64,000 nt of DNA, taken from positions 10,045 to 74,044 of the forward strand of contig CAVVHQ010000008.1 in NCBI GenBank assembly GCA_963748075.1. Direction: 5' to 3'. Below the pieces are notes generated by a model. That model was not told where the DNA came from, made no database searches, and saw only the letters and a program-made list of their open reading frames with translations. The position numbers were made by a program, and so were the translations under genes. The stretch comes from VRUE01 sp963748075 (GTDB lineage: Bacteria > Actinomycetota > Thermoleophilia > Solirubrobacterales > 70-9). Below, one piece after another: positions 54,312-63,038 of the stretch (position 1 is its first letter; every line of letters begins with the position of its first letter).

Positions 54312-55050
54312 GAAGGCTGAGCGGCTCGCCGAGCTGATCCGCGGGTCGCGCTGCACGGTGGCGCTGACCGGAGCGGGGGTCTCGGTGCCCTCCGGGATCC
54401 CCGACTTCCGCACGCCGGAGACCGGGCTGTGGGAGAAGGTCGACCCGATGGAGGTCGCCCACATCGACGTATTCGAGCGCGAGCCGGCCCGCTTCTGGTC
54501 CTACTACCGGCCGCGCTTCCAGACGCTTGGGGAGAAGCGGCCGAACGGCGCCCACGAAGCGCTGGCCGAGCTGGAGCGGCTCGGCCTGCTGGAAGGCGTG
54601 ATCACGCAGAACATCGACCGTTTGCACCGCGCCGCCGGCTCGCAGAACGTGGTCGAGGTGCACGGGACGATCGAGACTTCGACCTGCAGGGACTGCGACG
54701 CCTCCTACCGGATCGACGAGGTCGAGGGGCTGTTCGACGCCGCCGACGTCGCTCGCTGCGCCGAGTGCGGCGGGGCGGTGAAGCCGGAGGTCGTCCTTTT
54801 TGGCGAGCTGCTGCCGGAGGGTGCGATGGCTCGGGCGCAGGAGCTGGCCGCGCGGGCCGAGCTGATGCTCTGCGTCGGCTCCTCGCTCGTCGTCCACCCG
54901 GTCGCCGCGCTGCCGGGGCTCACCCTGGAGAGCGGCGGACGGCTGGCGATCGTCACCAAGGGGCCGACCCCGTACGACGGCGAGGCGGAGCTGAAGTTGG
55001 ACGGTGAGGTCGACGAGGAGCTGAGCGCCGTGTTGGGGGCGCTCGCCTGA
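54277..55050 (+). CDS. Sir2-family NAD-dependent protein deacylase
   Basis: About 257 residues with the sirtuin signatures GAGVSVPSGIPDFRTPETGLW, ITQNIDRLHRAAG, VVEVHGTIETSTC (catalytic His) and zinc ligands CRDCDASY and CAECGG, then PEVVLFGELLPEG. It removes acyl groups from lysines using NAD+. It starts either at an ATG inside the 21-bp palindrome (54277) or at 54232, overlapping the upstream enzyme; the fused beta-oxidation gene and the sirtuin may be co-transcribed. Confidence 0.9.
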   Translation: MSSPTGHFGPSAKAERLAELIRGSRCTVALTGAGVSVPSGIPDFRTPETGLWEKVDPMEVAHIDVFEREPARFWSYYRPRFQTLGEKRPNGAHEALAELERLGLLEGVITQNIDRLHRAAGSQNVVEVHGTIETSTCRDCDASYRIDEVEGLFDAADVARCAECGGAVKPEVVLFGELLPEGAMARAQELAARAELMLCVGSSLVVHPVAALPGLTLESGGRLAIVTKGPTPYDGEAELKLDGEVDEELSAVLGALA

Positions 55051-55053
55051 GCG

Positions 55054-55728
55054 ATGGCGGGGCTGGGCGGCGGGGCGCCGGCGGCGCCCGAGGCGGTCGT
55101 CTTCGACAACGACGGCCTGCTGCTCGACACCGAGTCGGTCTGGACGCGGGCTGAGCGGGACCTGTTCGAGCGCCGCGGGCTGGAGTTCACCCCGACTCAC
55201 AAGCTGGAGTTGGTCGGCACTTCCGCCGAGATCGCCGGCGACATCCTCGAGCGGCGGCTGGCGGAGCCCGGCCACGCCGTAGCCCTGATCGACGAGCTGA
55301 ACGAGCTGGTGATCGCCGAGCTCGAGCACGGGGTCGAGGTGATGATCGGCGCGCGCGAGCTGCTGCACGAGCTGTGGCGGCGGGGGACCCCGACCGGTCT
55401 CGTCTCCAACTCGCCGCTGCGCTTCGTGCAGCGCTCGCTGGAGATCGTCGGCTTCGAGGACCGCTTCGACGTCGTCCTCAGCGCCCACGAAGTGGCGGCG
55501 CCGAAGCCCTCCCCCGACCCCTACCTGGAGGCGTGTCGAAGGCTCGACGTCGAGGCCGGTCCGCGGGTTGTCGCCCTCGAGGACTCGCCCACCGGCGTCG
55601 CCGCGGCGCGCGCCGCGGGGTTGACGGTGATCGGCATCCCGTCGCTCGAGGGCGTAGCACTCGACGAAGCCCACCACCTCGCCAGCTCCCTCCAAGACGA
55701 GTTGGTCGCGCGCCGTCTCTCGCTTTGA
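55054..55728 (+). CDS. HAD-superfamily hydrolase (beta-phosphoglucomutase-like)
   Basis: A 224-residue HAD enzyme with motif I VVFDNDGLLLDTES, motif II LVSNSP, motif III lysine APKPSPDPYLEA and motif IV LEDSPTGVAAARAAG. The FDNDG start puts it in the phosphatase/phosphoglucomutase subfamily. The ATG at 55054 is 3 bp after the sirtuin stop. The stop TGA at 55726 includes the start of the insertion sequence target site, so the IS inserted right at the end of the gene without breaking it. Confidence 0.9.
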   Translation: MAGLGGGAPAAPEAVVFDNDGLLLDTESVWTRAERDLFERRGLEFTPTHKLELVGTSAEIAGDILERRLAEPGHAVALIDELNELVIAELEHGVEVMIGARELLHELWRRGTPTGLVSNSPLRFVQRSLEIVGFEDRFDVVLSAHEVAAPKPSPDPYLEACRRLDVEAGPRVVALEDSPTGVAAARAAGLTVIGIPSLEGVALDEAHHLASSLQDELVARRLSL

Positions 55729-55734
55729 GCTCCG

Positions 55735-56719
55735 AGTGCGTATACGGTTGACTCAGGCTGCTGCCTGATCTCGCCGTGAGATCTCTTCGTAGGTAGCGGG
55801 CTCGTGGGCGGCGCCCAGCCCCAGCAGCGTCTGGAAGGCGGCCATCGGGGTGCGCCGGCGGTTATGGCGGAACACGTACTCGTCGAGGTAGACCGGAAGA
55901 TGCTCCTTGGAGACACTGCGGTGGGTGCCCAGCATCCAGGCCTTGAGGTTGGAGATCGCCCGATGTGCGCGCGGCAGGAAAGGCTCCTCGCCAACCCCGG
56001 CGCGCTGGCTGCGGGGGCGGTGGTCATAGCCTTCGGCCGCGAGGCCGTTGTAGCCCTTCCAGCCGTCGGTGTGGACGATCGACCCGGGTGCCGTCGTCGC
56101 CTTCACGAAGGCTCCCAGGGTCGGCTTCGCGGCATCCTCAAGCGGTGCCAGCCGCAGACGCCCGGAGCCCTGTCCCGCACCTCCACGGCGACGCCGACAA
56201 GGGTCTTGGGCCCCGGCGCGCGGCTCTGCTTTCCCGGCTCTACGCCGCCGATCCAGCACTCGTCGATCTCGACCTCTCCCCGCAGCGGGGAGCGCTCGGG
56301 GGCGACCATCGCCCGGCGCAGCTTCTGCAATATCAGCCAGGCGGTTTCGTAGCGCAGGCCGAGCTGGCGGGAGAGCTGCTTGGCGGAGATCCCGGGCTGG
56401 TGGGTGGCGACCAGGTAGGCGGCCCAAAACCACAGCCTCAGCGGCGTGCGGGTGCGGTGCGTCGCGGTGCCGGCGGTCACCGAGGTCTGCGCGTGGCAGG
56501 ACGCGCACTCCCATAGGTGGCGGCGATCGAGCACCCAGGCCTGGCGCGACCCGCAGCATGGACAGACGAAGCCCTCCGGCCAGCGCGAAGCCGCCAGGTA
56601 CTCCAGGCAGGCCTCATCGGTTGCGAAGCGCTCTTGGAACTCCATGATCGTCCGCGGGAAGTCTGGCCGAGGCATCGGCCGACTGTAGAGCTCCTACCTG
56701 ACGGAACCGTATACGCACC
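55735..56719 (-). mobile_element. IS1595-like insertion sequence with target duplication
   Basis: The 985-bp element has inverted ends (AGTGCGTATACGGTT at 55735 and its match GGTGCGTATACGGTT read from 56719) and an 8-bp direct target duplication GAGCTCCG on both sides (55727-55734, 56720-56727). An 8-bp duplication is typical of the IS1595 family. It carries one transposase gene on the minus strand, now frameshifted. Confidence 0.9.
55753..56675 (-). pseudogene. IS1595-family transposase, frameshifted
   Basis: The N-terminal half (ATG at 56675) has a zinc ribbon (FVCPCCGSRQAW..ECASCHAQTS), TAGTATHRTRTPLRLWFWAAYL and the first catalytic Asp region GEVEIDECWIGG. At about 56160-56185 the sense moves to another frame and continues as GRLRLAPLEDAAKPTLGAFVK, HTDGWKGYNGLAAEG (second Asp) and VFRHNRRRTPMAAFQTLLG to 55753. 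The length (923 nt, 3n+2) shows a one-base shift. The heptamer is not slippery, so this is decay or a sequencing error rather than programmed frameshifting. Confidence 0.85.
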
Positions 56720-56788
56720 GAGCTCCGAATGGCGCGACGAGCGGGTTGAGTTCCGACGACGTCATGGGGGTGCTCCGACAGCGTGATG

Positions 56789-56887
56789 GGGACGAGGAGA
56801 GGGGCACCCCCGAACGGGCGGATACTCAAATCGCCGGCCTAATTAGGCCGGCGATTGTCTGGGCGGGGGTGCCCCTCTCCTCGTCCC
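56789..56887. repeat. nested palindrome, possible copy d of the nested-hairpin family
   Basis: Perfect 24-bp arms (56789-56812 with 56864-56887, core GACGAGGAGAGGGGCACCCC) surround a second perfect 28-bp palindrome (56829-56856, centre CCTAATTAGG). The arm shares GAGAGGGGCACCC with the element at 3798-3819, but the inner part differs. It fills the gap between the IS and the next gene. Confidence 0.8.
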
Positions 56888-56904
56888 GACCCCTGCCGTC
56901 CCCA

Positions 56905-57786
56905 TCAGCCGCGAAGGATACGTCGACGGCGGAGGATCCGCTCGCAGAGCTCGACCAACTCGCGAACCTGGCGCTCGCGCTCGTCGTCCAAGTCGCCGCG
57001 CAGCGCCGTGTTGGCCGCCTCGCCGGCCTCGCCGCGCCTCGCCTCCAGCAACGCCATGTCCTCCTCGTGCCCGGGGTCGGCGAGCGCCCCGGCCAGCTCG
57101 ACCAGCAGCGCCTCCAGCCCGATCCGCAGCTGCAGGGCGGCCTCGCGGCGGCGACCGGCGTCGAGGTCGGCGCGGGCCCGCAGCAGCAGCGTCTCGCAGG
57201 CATCGATCCGCTCTCTCCGCCCAAGCACGGCGGCCACCCGCTCCTGTGGGCGCAGCTCCTCGTCCCGGCGCCGGCGCCGGGACGAGGAGCTGCTTCTGAG
57301 GTCGATCTCGTGCGCAGCGGTGAAGCGGCCGGCGGCGACCTCCTTGCCGCTGCCGTAGCCGATTCGGACCGTGATCGCGCGCTCCGGGCTGGTTTCCGCG
57401 AGGCGCGGGTCGGCGCTGGACGCGGCCTGGGTGTGGAGCGCGCGGTTGAGCAGGTCGATGCCCTCGGCGAGGAGCTCCTCGACCTGCTCCTCGGACGCCA
57501 GCGCCCCCTCGAGCCAGCGCGCCGCCTCTCCCTCGGTGTCGAAGGGGTGGTGGGCGCGCACGGCGGTTGCCCGGGTCAGCGGCAGGGGCGGGGGCGCGGC
57601 GCCCGGATCCGCCCGCCTTGGCCTGCGCCGCCGTCGCGCCGGCGGCGGCGCTCCCAGGGTCTCGATCACCAGGACGCTCTCCGCTTCGTCCGGGTCGCCC
57701 CCGCGCACCAGGTACCGCCCATCCGGGACGGCTAGCGCGCCGGCGAGCTCGAACTGCGCGAATCCGAAGAGTTGTGGTTGTGCCAC
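56905..57786 (-). CDS. conserved hypothetical protein with an in-frame palindrome
   Basis: About 293 residues from a GTG at 57786. The N-terminal QPQLFGFAQFELAGALAVPDGRYLVR and C-terminal ALQLRIGLEALLVELAGALADP look like conserved blocks, but I do not recognise a family. A 38-bp perfect palindrome at 57254-57291 encodes SSSRRRRRDEEL in the middle of an otherwise regular segment, suggesting an insertion. The gene overlaps the 3' end of the hydrolase gene by 55 nt, in the same direction, so they form an operon. Confidence 0.65.
   Translation of the reverse strand: MAQPQLFGFAQFELAGALAVPDGRYLVRGGDPDEAESVLVIETLGAPPPARRRRRPRRADPGAAPPPLPLTRATAVRAHHPFDTEGEAARWLEGALASEEQVEELLAEGIDLLNRALHTQAASSADPRLAETSPERAITVRIGYGSGKEVAAGRFTAAHEIDLRSSSSSRRRRRDEELRPQERVAAVLGRRERIDACETLLLRARADLDAGRRREAALQLRIGLEALLVELAGALADPGHEEDMALLEARRGEAGEAANTALRGDLDDERERQVRELVELCERILRRRRILRG
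57254..57291. repeat. 38-bp perfect palindrome inside a coding region
   Basis: Two 19-bp arms meet without a loop: AGCTCCTCGTCCCGGCGCC and its reverse complement. CTCCTCGTCCCG also occurs in the arm of the element at 56789-56887. Confidence 0.9.
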
Positions 57787-60086
57787 TTGTCGGGCAGCGA
57801 GTAACCCGACGGCGAGGTCGGCACGGCGGGATTGCGGATCCTGTCGAGGCGGTGGGTGAGCCGCAGCCACTGCTTCGGCTTCAGCAGGGCGTCGATCTGT
57901 TTGCCGAACGGTCCGGGGTCGGGCCGGTAGCCGACGTGGACGTGGTCGTTGTGGTCGGACAGGGCGATGCTGGTCGGCCCGGGCAGGTCCTCGAGGGAGA
58001 TCAGCTGGTGGGGGTGCATCGTCCCCTGCAGCTGCAGCACGGTTTTGAGCAGCTGGTCGGTCAGCGTGCCCGGTCCCTGGTGACCGGTCACCGGCACGCC
58101 GTCGATCGTCGGGATGTCGACAGCGTCACCGGAGGAGTGCTCGGAGACGTTGCCCGACGACGTGAGGTAGCCGTGGCCGCACTCCAGCGAGGTGACCGAC
58201 AGCTCGAAGCCTTTGGAGACCAGGTACTCGAGCATCGCCAGCACCCGCCGGTCGATCCTGCCGGTGGCGATGTCGGTGCGCCCGCACTCGTAGATCTCGA
58301 GGTGCTTGTCGGCGAGGACGCGACGCTGCAGCGCCTCCTTGGAGAGCAGCAGGACCCCGGCGCCGCTGAGCTTGGCGGTGAACGGGTTCTTGCCCTTCGC
58401 GCGATAGATGGCCGTTGCCTCGAGCAGCTTCCAGCCGTCGAGGATCGGCTTCGGGTCGATCCTCGGGGCGCCGCGGCCGGCCGGCCGGATCGAGAAGTTG
58501 ATGTGCGGGTCGACGCCGTCTTCGCCAGCGCCGATCCGCGCCAGGACGGTGCCGGCGATCACCTTCGACCCGACCTTTAGGGTTCCGCTGGCGCCGACCG
58601 TCGTGGCGCTGTCGCGCCTCCCGTCGGTCCGCTGCCGCTGCCGTCGGTCGGCGCGGCCCGGCAGCGCGTAGAGGCGCGGGCGGATGTTCTGGCTGTCGAC
58701 CGGTACCCGCTTCTCCTTGCCGGTGGGCATCACCACGAGGCGCCGGTCGCGAACGATCTTCCCCAGCTTCGCGTAGGTGTAGCGGTTGCCGTAGGCGTCC
58801 CTGAGGACCACGTAGCGACCGAGCTTCTTCGAGTTGCCGAGCTTCACGATCACCCCGTCGTTGACGGCGACGACCGGCGCGCCGCGGCGCGCGAAGATGT
58901 TGATCCCCCGGCGGGTCGGCGAGGAGGCGATCACCTCGGCGGCGTTGCCGGACTCGGAGCGCGCCTTCGGGGTGGCGCGGCTCAGTGCCGCGCGGGTCGA
59001 GAGGTCGTCGGCGTAGCGGGCATCGGCGGCGACCGGGAAGTGGGCGCCTTCGGTCAGCCCGGTCAGCGAGCCGACCAGCCCGGTCGGCAGCTTGCCGTAA
59101 GCGCGCGCGTAGAGCAGCACCTCCTGGACGTACCAGTCGGCGTGGTTGTAGGCGAGGATCGCGTTGTAGAGGTCGCCGGTGCCCCCGCTGGCCTTCAGGT
59201 AGCTGGCGGCCGCGCAGATCGCGTCGACCGGGTTGTAGGGGTCCTTGCGGCCGTCTGCGTTGGCGTCGATCCCGTAGGTCTTCCAGGTCGAGGGGAGGAA
59301 CTGCATCCAGCCGACCGCGCCGGCACTGGAGACGTTGAGGTTGGTGCCGAAGGCGGTCTCGATCTTGTTGATCGAGGCCAGCACCTCCCAGGGGATCCCG
59401 TACTCGGCGCCGCAGGCTTGGTAGATCGGCAGCAGGAAGGGCGGGATCTCGAAGGAGTCGATGATCAGGTTGGGGACGCCGATCGGGGCCGGGCCGAAGG
59501 GGGCGATCGTGGTCGAGGGGTTGGCCGAGGTGGGGGCGCCGCCCTTGCCGAACTGCGAGCCGCCATCGGCGCTTCTTGCCGGCGGCTGGACGCCCGCGGT
59601 CGCGCTGCTGGGCGCCTGCACCCCCCCGTCGCGGCCGGTCCCTTCGCCGAGGCTCTGGTTGCGCCTCACCCCTTCTCCGCCGGCGGGGGGCGCCTTGCTC
59701 GCTTCGAGCGGCGCACCGGCCTGGACGCCGTTGCCGCTCCCCTGCTTGCCGGTCGTTCCCGCGTCGGTCGCCGCCGCGCCGGGCGCCCCAGCGTCGGGCG
59801 CTGCTTCGCCTTCCCCTTCGGCCGGCGCCTCGGATTCCTCGCTGGGGTCCGACGGAGAGCCGCAGTCGGGGTCTTCGAGGTCGATCGACCCGTCCCCGTC
59901 GTCGTCGGCTTCGTTCGCACAGGCCGGCTGCTGGGCCGGCGGCAGCACCGGGGCGGTCGGGCTCGTGCCGATCGCCTGGCTGTCACCGAGCCCGTTCACC
60001 TGATCGGCTCCGGCCATGCCGACGCCGAGCGCGGTAGCCATCGCGAACCCGGCCAGAGCTATCGTCAGTGCGAGCTTGTGTCTCAT
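57732..60086 (-). CDS. multi-domain peptidoglycan hydrolase (lytic transglycosylase, M23-like, M15-like)
   Basis: A 784-residue exported protein with a signal peptide and a Ca-binding-like stretch (ANEADDDGDGSIDLEDPDC). After a Pro/Ala/Gly linker there is a lytic transglycosylase domain (about residues 220-330: LASINKIETAFG with catalytic Glu, SSAGAVGWMQFLPSTWKTYGIDANADG). A degenerate M23-like domain follows (RRGAPVVAVNDGVIVKLG, GRYVVLRDAYGNRYTYAKL, VDPHINFSIRP). A C-terminal domain ends with HSSGDAVDI and SDHNDHVHVGY, which fits an M15-like peptidase zinc site. It should remodel the cell wall. The upstream 160 bp contains no recognised riboswitch. Confidence 0.82.
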   Translation of the reverse strand: MRHKLALTIALAGFAMATALGVGMAGADQVNGLGDSQAIGTSPTAPVLPPAQQPACANEADDDGDGSIDLEDPDCGSPSDPSEESEAPAEGEGEAAPDAGAPGAAATDAGTTGKQGSGNGVQAGAPLEASKAPPAGGEGVRRNQSLGEGTGRDGGVQAPSSATAGVQPPARSADGGSQFGKGGAPTSANPSTTIAPFGPAPIGVPNLIIDSFEIPPFLLPIYQACGAEYGIPWEVLASINKIETAFGTNLNVSSAGAVGWMQFLPSTWKTYGIDANADGRKDPYNPVDAICAAASYLKASGGTGDLYNAILAYNHADWYVQEVLLYARAYGKLPTGLVGSLTGLTEGAHFPVAADARYADDLSTRAALSRATPKARSESGNAAEVIASSPTRRGINIFARRGAPVVAVNDGVIVKLGNSKKLGRYVVLRDAYGNRYTYAKLGKIVRDRRLVVMPTGKEKRVPVDSQNIRPRLYALPGRADRRQRQRTDGRRDSATTVGASGTLKVGSKVIAGTVLARIGAGEDGVDPHINFSIRPAGRGAPRIDPKPILDGWKLLEATAIYRAKGKNPFTAKLSGAGVLLLSKEALQRRVLADKHLEIYECGRTDIATGRIDRRVLAMLEYLVSKGFELSVTSLECGHGYLTSSGNVSEHSSGDAVDIPTIDGVPVTGHQGPGTLTDQLLKTVLQLQGTMHPHQLISLEDLPGPTSIALSDHNDHVHVGYRPDPGPFGKQIDALLKPKQWLRLTHRLDRIRNPAVPTSPSGYSLPDKWHNHNSSDSRSSSSPAR

Positions 60087-60334
60087 TCGACGGCGCCTCG
60101 ATACCCGCGCACACGGTTCCGGTCCTGCAGCGGACCCGCCTCACCTCTCTCCCCAGGGATCAGACATAAGCACGCTACTGATTCGCGGGTAGACGCGCAA
60201 TGCGGGGTGCTGGTCCCCAACACGGCCTTAATCAACGGCGTTTCCATGGCTGTGCAGCGGGAGGATCGCAACCCACCCGGATGGGCTCGCCAGCCGTCCG
60301 TTTCGGCACCGCCCCGCCCCGGCGCGCCGACGGC

Positions 60335-60340
60335 TATGGT
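60335..60340 (+). promoter_or_regulatory. -10 box TATGGT, leaderless start of the 60348 gene
   Basis: TATGGT lies 7 nt before the ATG at 60348. Confidence 0.5.
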
Positions 60341-60347
60341 GTCGTCG

Positions 60348-60695
60348 ATGAGCCTCGAGGATCAAGACCAGGAGAGCCTCCGCGCCCGCAGCGAGCAGGC
60401 GATCGGGGAGCTGGCCCAGGCGCTGCTCGACAGCCAGGTGCTGGAGAACGCGGTAGCGGCCGCGTTCGGCGCCCGTGAGAAGGCGGTCGAGGCCCAGCAC
60501 GCGGCGCTGGCGGCCCTCAACGTCCCGACGGCCGGCGAAGTCGAGCGTCTCGAGCGGCGGCTGCGCTCCGTATCGCAGCGGCTGGAAGAGGTCGAGGACG
60601 AATTCGACCGCGTCTCGCGCGAGCTGGGCGGCTTGCGGCGGCAGCTCGCCGCCGACCGCGCCGAGCAGGGGGCCTCCGAGGCCCCGAGGGGATAG
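60348..60695 (+). CDS. coiled-coil hypothetical protein
   Basis: A 115-residue protein (start ATG 60348). Residues about 15-105 are a coiled-coil with heptads (VLENAVAAAFGAREKAVEAQHAALAALN, VERLERRLRSVSQRLEEVEDEFDRVSRELGGLRRQLA). No family is recognised; phasin-like or cell-division-associated coiled coils are possibilities only. It is transcribed divergently from the peptidoglycan hydrolase. Confidence 0.6.
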   Translation: MSLEDQDQESLRARSEQAIGELAQALLDSQVLENAVAAAFGAREKAVEAQHAALAALNVPTAGEVERLERRLRSVSQRLEEVEDEFDRVSRELGGLRRQLAADRAEQGASEAPRG

Positions 60696-60710
60696 CTCTA
60701 ACCCTTGACC

Positions 60711-61385
60711 TTAGGTTGAGAGTACTGCGGAGGCGGCCCGACCGACCCGCTTCGCCGCCGCTTCCAGTGGCTCGTCGGCGAGCGCCTCGCCCCCGCCCGT
60801 CTCGCTGACGATCAGCACCGCTGCGACGGCGATTCCCAGCTGACGCCCCCGGGCCAGCACGGCTACCGTTTGCATGTCGGCCGCCGCGGCGGCCGGCGGC
60901 GCCGTCGCGGCCTCCACCGGCAGCGCGTCGAAGCTCGCCGCCACCACCGCGCGCGCCTCGCCCCCCAACTCCACCCGAAGTCGCTCCAGGAGAACGCGGT
61001 CCGGCGGCACGGCCTCGCCGGTGGCGAGGCCCACCGCGGCGGCGCTGCCGCCGGCCGCGAGCGCCTCGGCGACGAGCAGCGGCTCGCCCGGCCGCGAGCC
61101 TGGCTCGAGGCCGGTGCAGGTGCCGACCCTCACCGCCCGCTTCACGCCGAGCTTCGCCAGGTCGGCGAGCACGACCGCGGCACTCGGTCCGCCCATCCCG
61201 GTCGCCTGGATCGTCAGCTCGTCGCCGGCGTGCGTCCGCCCCGAGTACCCCCAGAGTCCCCGCGCGTGGTTGCTCATCAGCGGCTTCTCGAGCAACTCCT
61301 GGGCGAGAAGCAGCGAGCGGCCGGGGTCGCCGACCAGGATCGCGTCGGCGGCGAGCGGCGCTTTCGGTCGCAGCCGGGTCGGCAT
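60711..61385 (-). CDS. purine/uridine nucleoside phosphorylase-family protein
   Basis: A 224-residue protein of the PNP/UDP phosphorylase family: ILVGDPGRSLLLAQ, SNHARGLWGYSGRTHAGDELTIQATGMGGPSAAVVLADLAKLGVKRAVRVGTCTGL, and AAADMQTVAVLARGRQLGIAVAAVLIVSET. It splits nucleosides with phosphate to base and ribose-1-phosphate. It is slightly shorter than hexameric DeoD (about 235). A TAGGGT box lies 9 nt before the ATG at 61385. It is convergent with the coiled-coil gene and divergent from amt. Confidence 0.82.
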   Translation of the reverse strand: MPTRLRPKAPLAADAILVGDPGRSLLLAQELLEKPLMSNHARGLWGYSGRTHAGDELTIQATGMGGPSAAVVLADLAKLGVKRAVRVGTCTGLEPGSRPGEPLLVAEALAAGGSAAAVGLATGEAVPPDRVLLERLRVELGGEARAVVAASFDALPVEAATAPPAAAAADMQTVAVLARGRQLGIAVAAVLIVSETGGGEALADEPLEAAAKRVGRAASAVLST

Positions 61386-61540
61386 CGGCGGATGACCCTA
61401 CTGCCACTCGTGAGAAATGCGCTTCGCAGATTTCCTCCAAGAGTCCAAACACAGCCCGACGGGCCGGCCATACCTTGGCTGCAATCGCTACCAAACCGCG
61501 ACCGCCGCGGCCTTGCCACGGCGGGCAAGGAGGAAGTTCG

Positions 61541-63025
61541 ATGAGAAAGAAGATCGGCGTCGCCGCGCTTTTTGCGGTGTTTGCTGCCCTATTGCTGCCC
61601 ACGGTGGCATCGGCAGCCACCGTGGGCGAAGTCGCCGGCGCAATCGAGGAAAAGACCAGCGAGCTGAACATGGTCTGGGTCGGCCTGGCGACCGTCCTGG
61701 TCTTCCTCATGCAGGCCGGGTTCATGTTCCTCGAGATCGGCTTCTCGAGACAGAAGAACGCCGGCACCGGGGTCGCCAAGGTCCTGGTCAACCTGGCGCT
61801 CTGCACGATCGCCTGGTGGGCGATCGGCTACGGCATAGCCGAAGGAGGCGGCAACGACTTCTTCGGCGACAGCGGTTTCTTCTTCCACTTCGGTCAGTCG
61901 GTCGCGGGGGAAGCGGCGACCGGTGAAACCGCGATGCTGATGCTCTACGGGCTCGCCTTCTGCGCGGTCTCGCTGGCGATCGTCTGGGGCACGACGCTGG
62001 AGCGGATCAAGTTCGGCGCCTACGTGATCTACGCGATCGTCTTCGGCGCCGTGATCTATCCGCTGGTCGCCCACGCGGTCTGGGGCGGCGGCCTGCTCGG
62101 CGACGTCGGCGGCAAGCCGGTGATGGACTTCGCCGGCTCCTCGGTCGTGCACCTGACCGGTGCGGTCGGGGCCCTGGCGGCGCTGCTGCTGCTCGGCCCG
62201 CGCAAGGGGAAGTACGACGCGAGCGGCAAGCCGCGGGTCATCCCCGGGCACTCGATGCCGCTGGTCGGCCTCGGCGTGATCGTCCTCTGGATCGGCTGGT
62301 TCGGGTTCAACGGAGGCTCGACCTTCGAAACCGCCGGCTCGTTCTTCGGCGAGGTCATGCTCAACACCCAGCTCGCCGCCGCCGCAGGCGTGATCGGCGC
62401 GTCGCTCGCCGTCTACCTGAAGAGCAGATCGCTCGACGTCGGCATGGCCGGCAACGGCGCGATCGCCGGCCTGGTCGGGATCACCGCCCCGTCGGGCTTC
62501 GTCGAGTACTGGGCGGCGCCGATCATCGGCTTCATCGCCGGTCTGGTCGTCGTCTTCGCCGTGCTGGCGATCGACAAGCTCCTCGACGACCCGGTCGGCG
62601 CCCTTTCGGCGCACGGCCTGGCCGGAATCTGGGGCACCCTCTCGGTCGGCATCTTCGGCTCCGCGCGCCTGGTCAGCGAAGGCGCCTCGCCGGGGGTCTG
62701 GTACTCGATATTCGGCAGCGAACCGTTCAGCTCCACCCTGGGCCAGCTCGGAGTCCAGAGCCTGGCCGTGCTGTTCACCTTCGTCGTCGTCTTCGTGATC
62801 TCGATCGCCACGTTCGGCTTCATCAAATCGACGATCGGGCTGCGGGTCGACGACCAGGAGGAGGAAGCCGGCCTGGACATCAGCAGCCACGGCATGTATG
62901 GGTACCCGGAGCAGTTCATCCCGCAGCCGGAGTATTCGACCGGTTTGCCAAGCACGATGGGAGGTGGTGGGGCCGCGATTCCCTCGGCCGCGCCCGCCCA
63001 GATGACCGCGACCGAGTCGCGTTAG
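61541..63025 (+). CDS. amt: ammonium transporter
   Basis: A 494-residue protein with signal peptide (ALFAVFAALLLPTVASA) and eleven helices of the Amt fold: LMQAGFMFLEIGFSRQKNAGTGVAKVLVN, the twin-His region SSVVHLTGAVGAL, GHSMPLVGLGVIVLWIGWFGFNGGS and the C-terminal GIWGTLSVGIFG. The cytoplasmic tail (VDDQEEEAGLDISSHGMYGYPEQF) is the usual P-II docking part. It starts behind AAGGAGG. The P-II gene follows 13 bp downstream, so both form an amt-glnK-type operon for ammonium uptake control. Confidence 0.96.
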   Translation: MRKKIGVAALFAVFAALLLPTVASAATVGEVAGAIEEKTSELNMVWVGLATVLVFLMQAGFMFLEIGFSRQKNAGTGVAKVLVNLALCTIAWWAIGYGIAEGGGNDFFGDSGFFFHFGQSVAGEAATGETAMLMLYGLAFCAVSLAIVWGTTLERIKFGAYVIYAIVFGAVIYPLVAHAVWGGGLLGDVGGKPVMDFAGSSVVHLTGAVGALAALLLLGPRKGKYDASGKPRVIPGHSMPLVGLGVIVLWIGWFGFNGGSTFETAGSFFGEVMLNTQLAAAAGVIGASLAVYLKSRSLDVGMAGNGAIAGLVGITAPSGFVEYWAAPIIGFIAGLVVVFAVLAIDKLLDDPVGALSAHGLAGIWGTLSVGIFGSARLVSEGASPGVWYSIFGSEPFSSTLGQLGVQSLAVLFTFVVVFVISIATFGFIKSTIGLRVDDQEEEAGLDISSHGMYGYPEQFIPQPEYSTGLPSTMGGGGAAIPSAAPAQMTATESR

Positions 63026-63038
63026 GAGGCCTCAAGGC

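Noticed and set aside
56103..56675. Programmed -1 frameshifting of the transposase
   Set aside because: There is no X-XXY-YYZ heptamer at the shift point and IS1595 transposases are normally single-frame.
60087..60200. Possible c-di-AMP riboswitch upstream of the peptidoglycan hydrolase
   Set aside because: The leader has GGGGA and GGTGAGGCGG stretches, but the conserved GACAGCTAACC 3' part of the ydaO class is missing. A covariance search would settle it.
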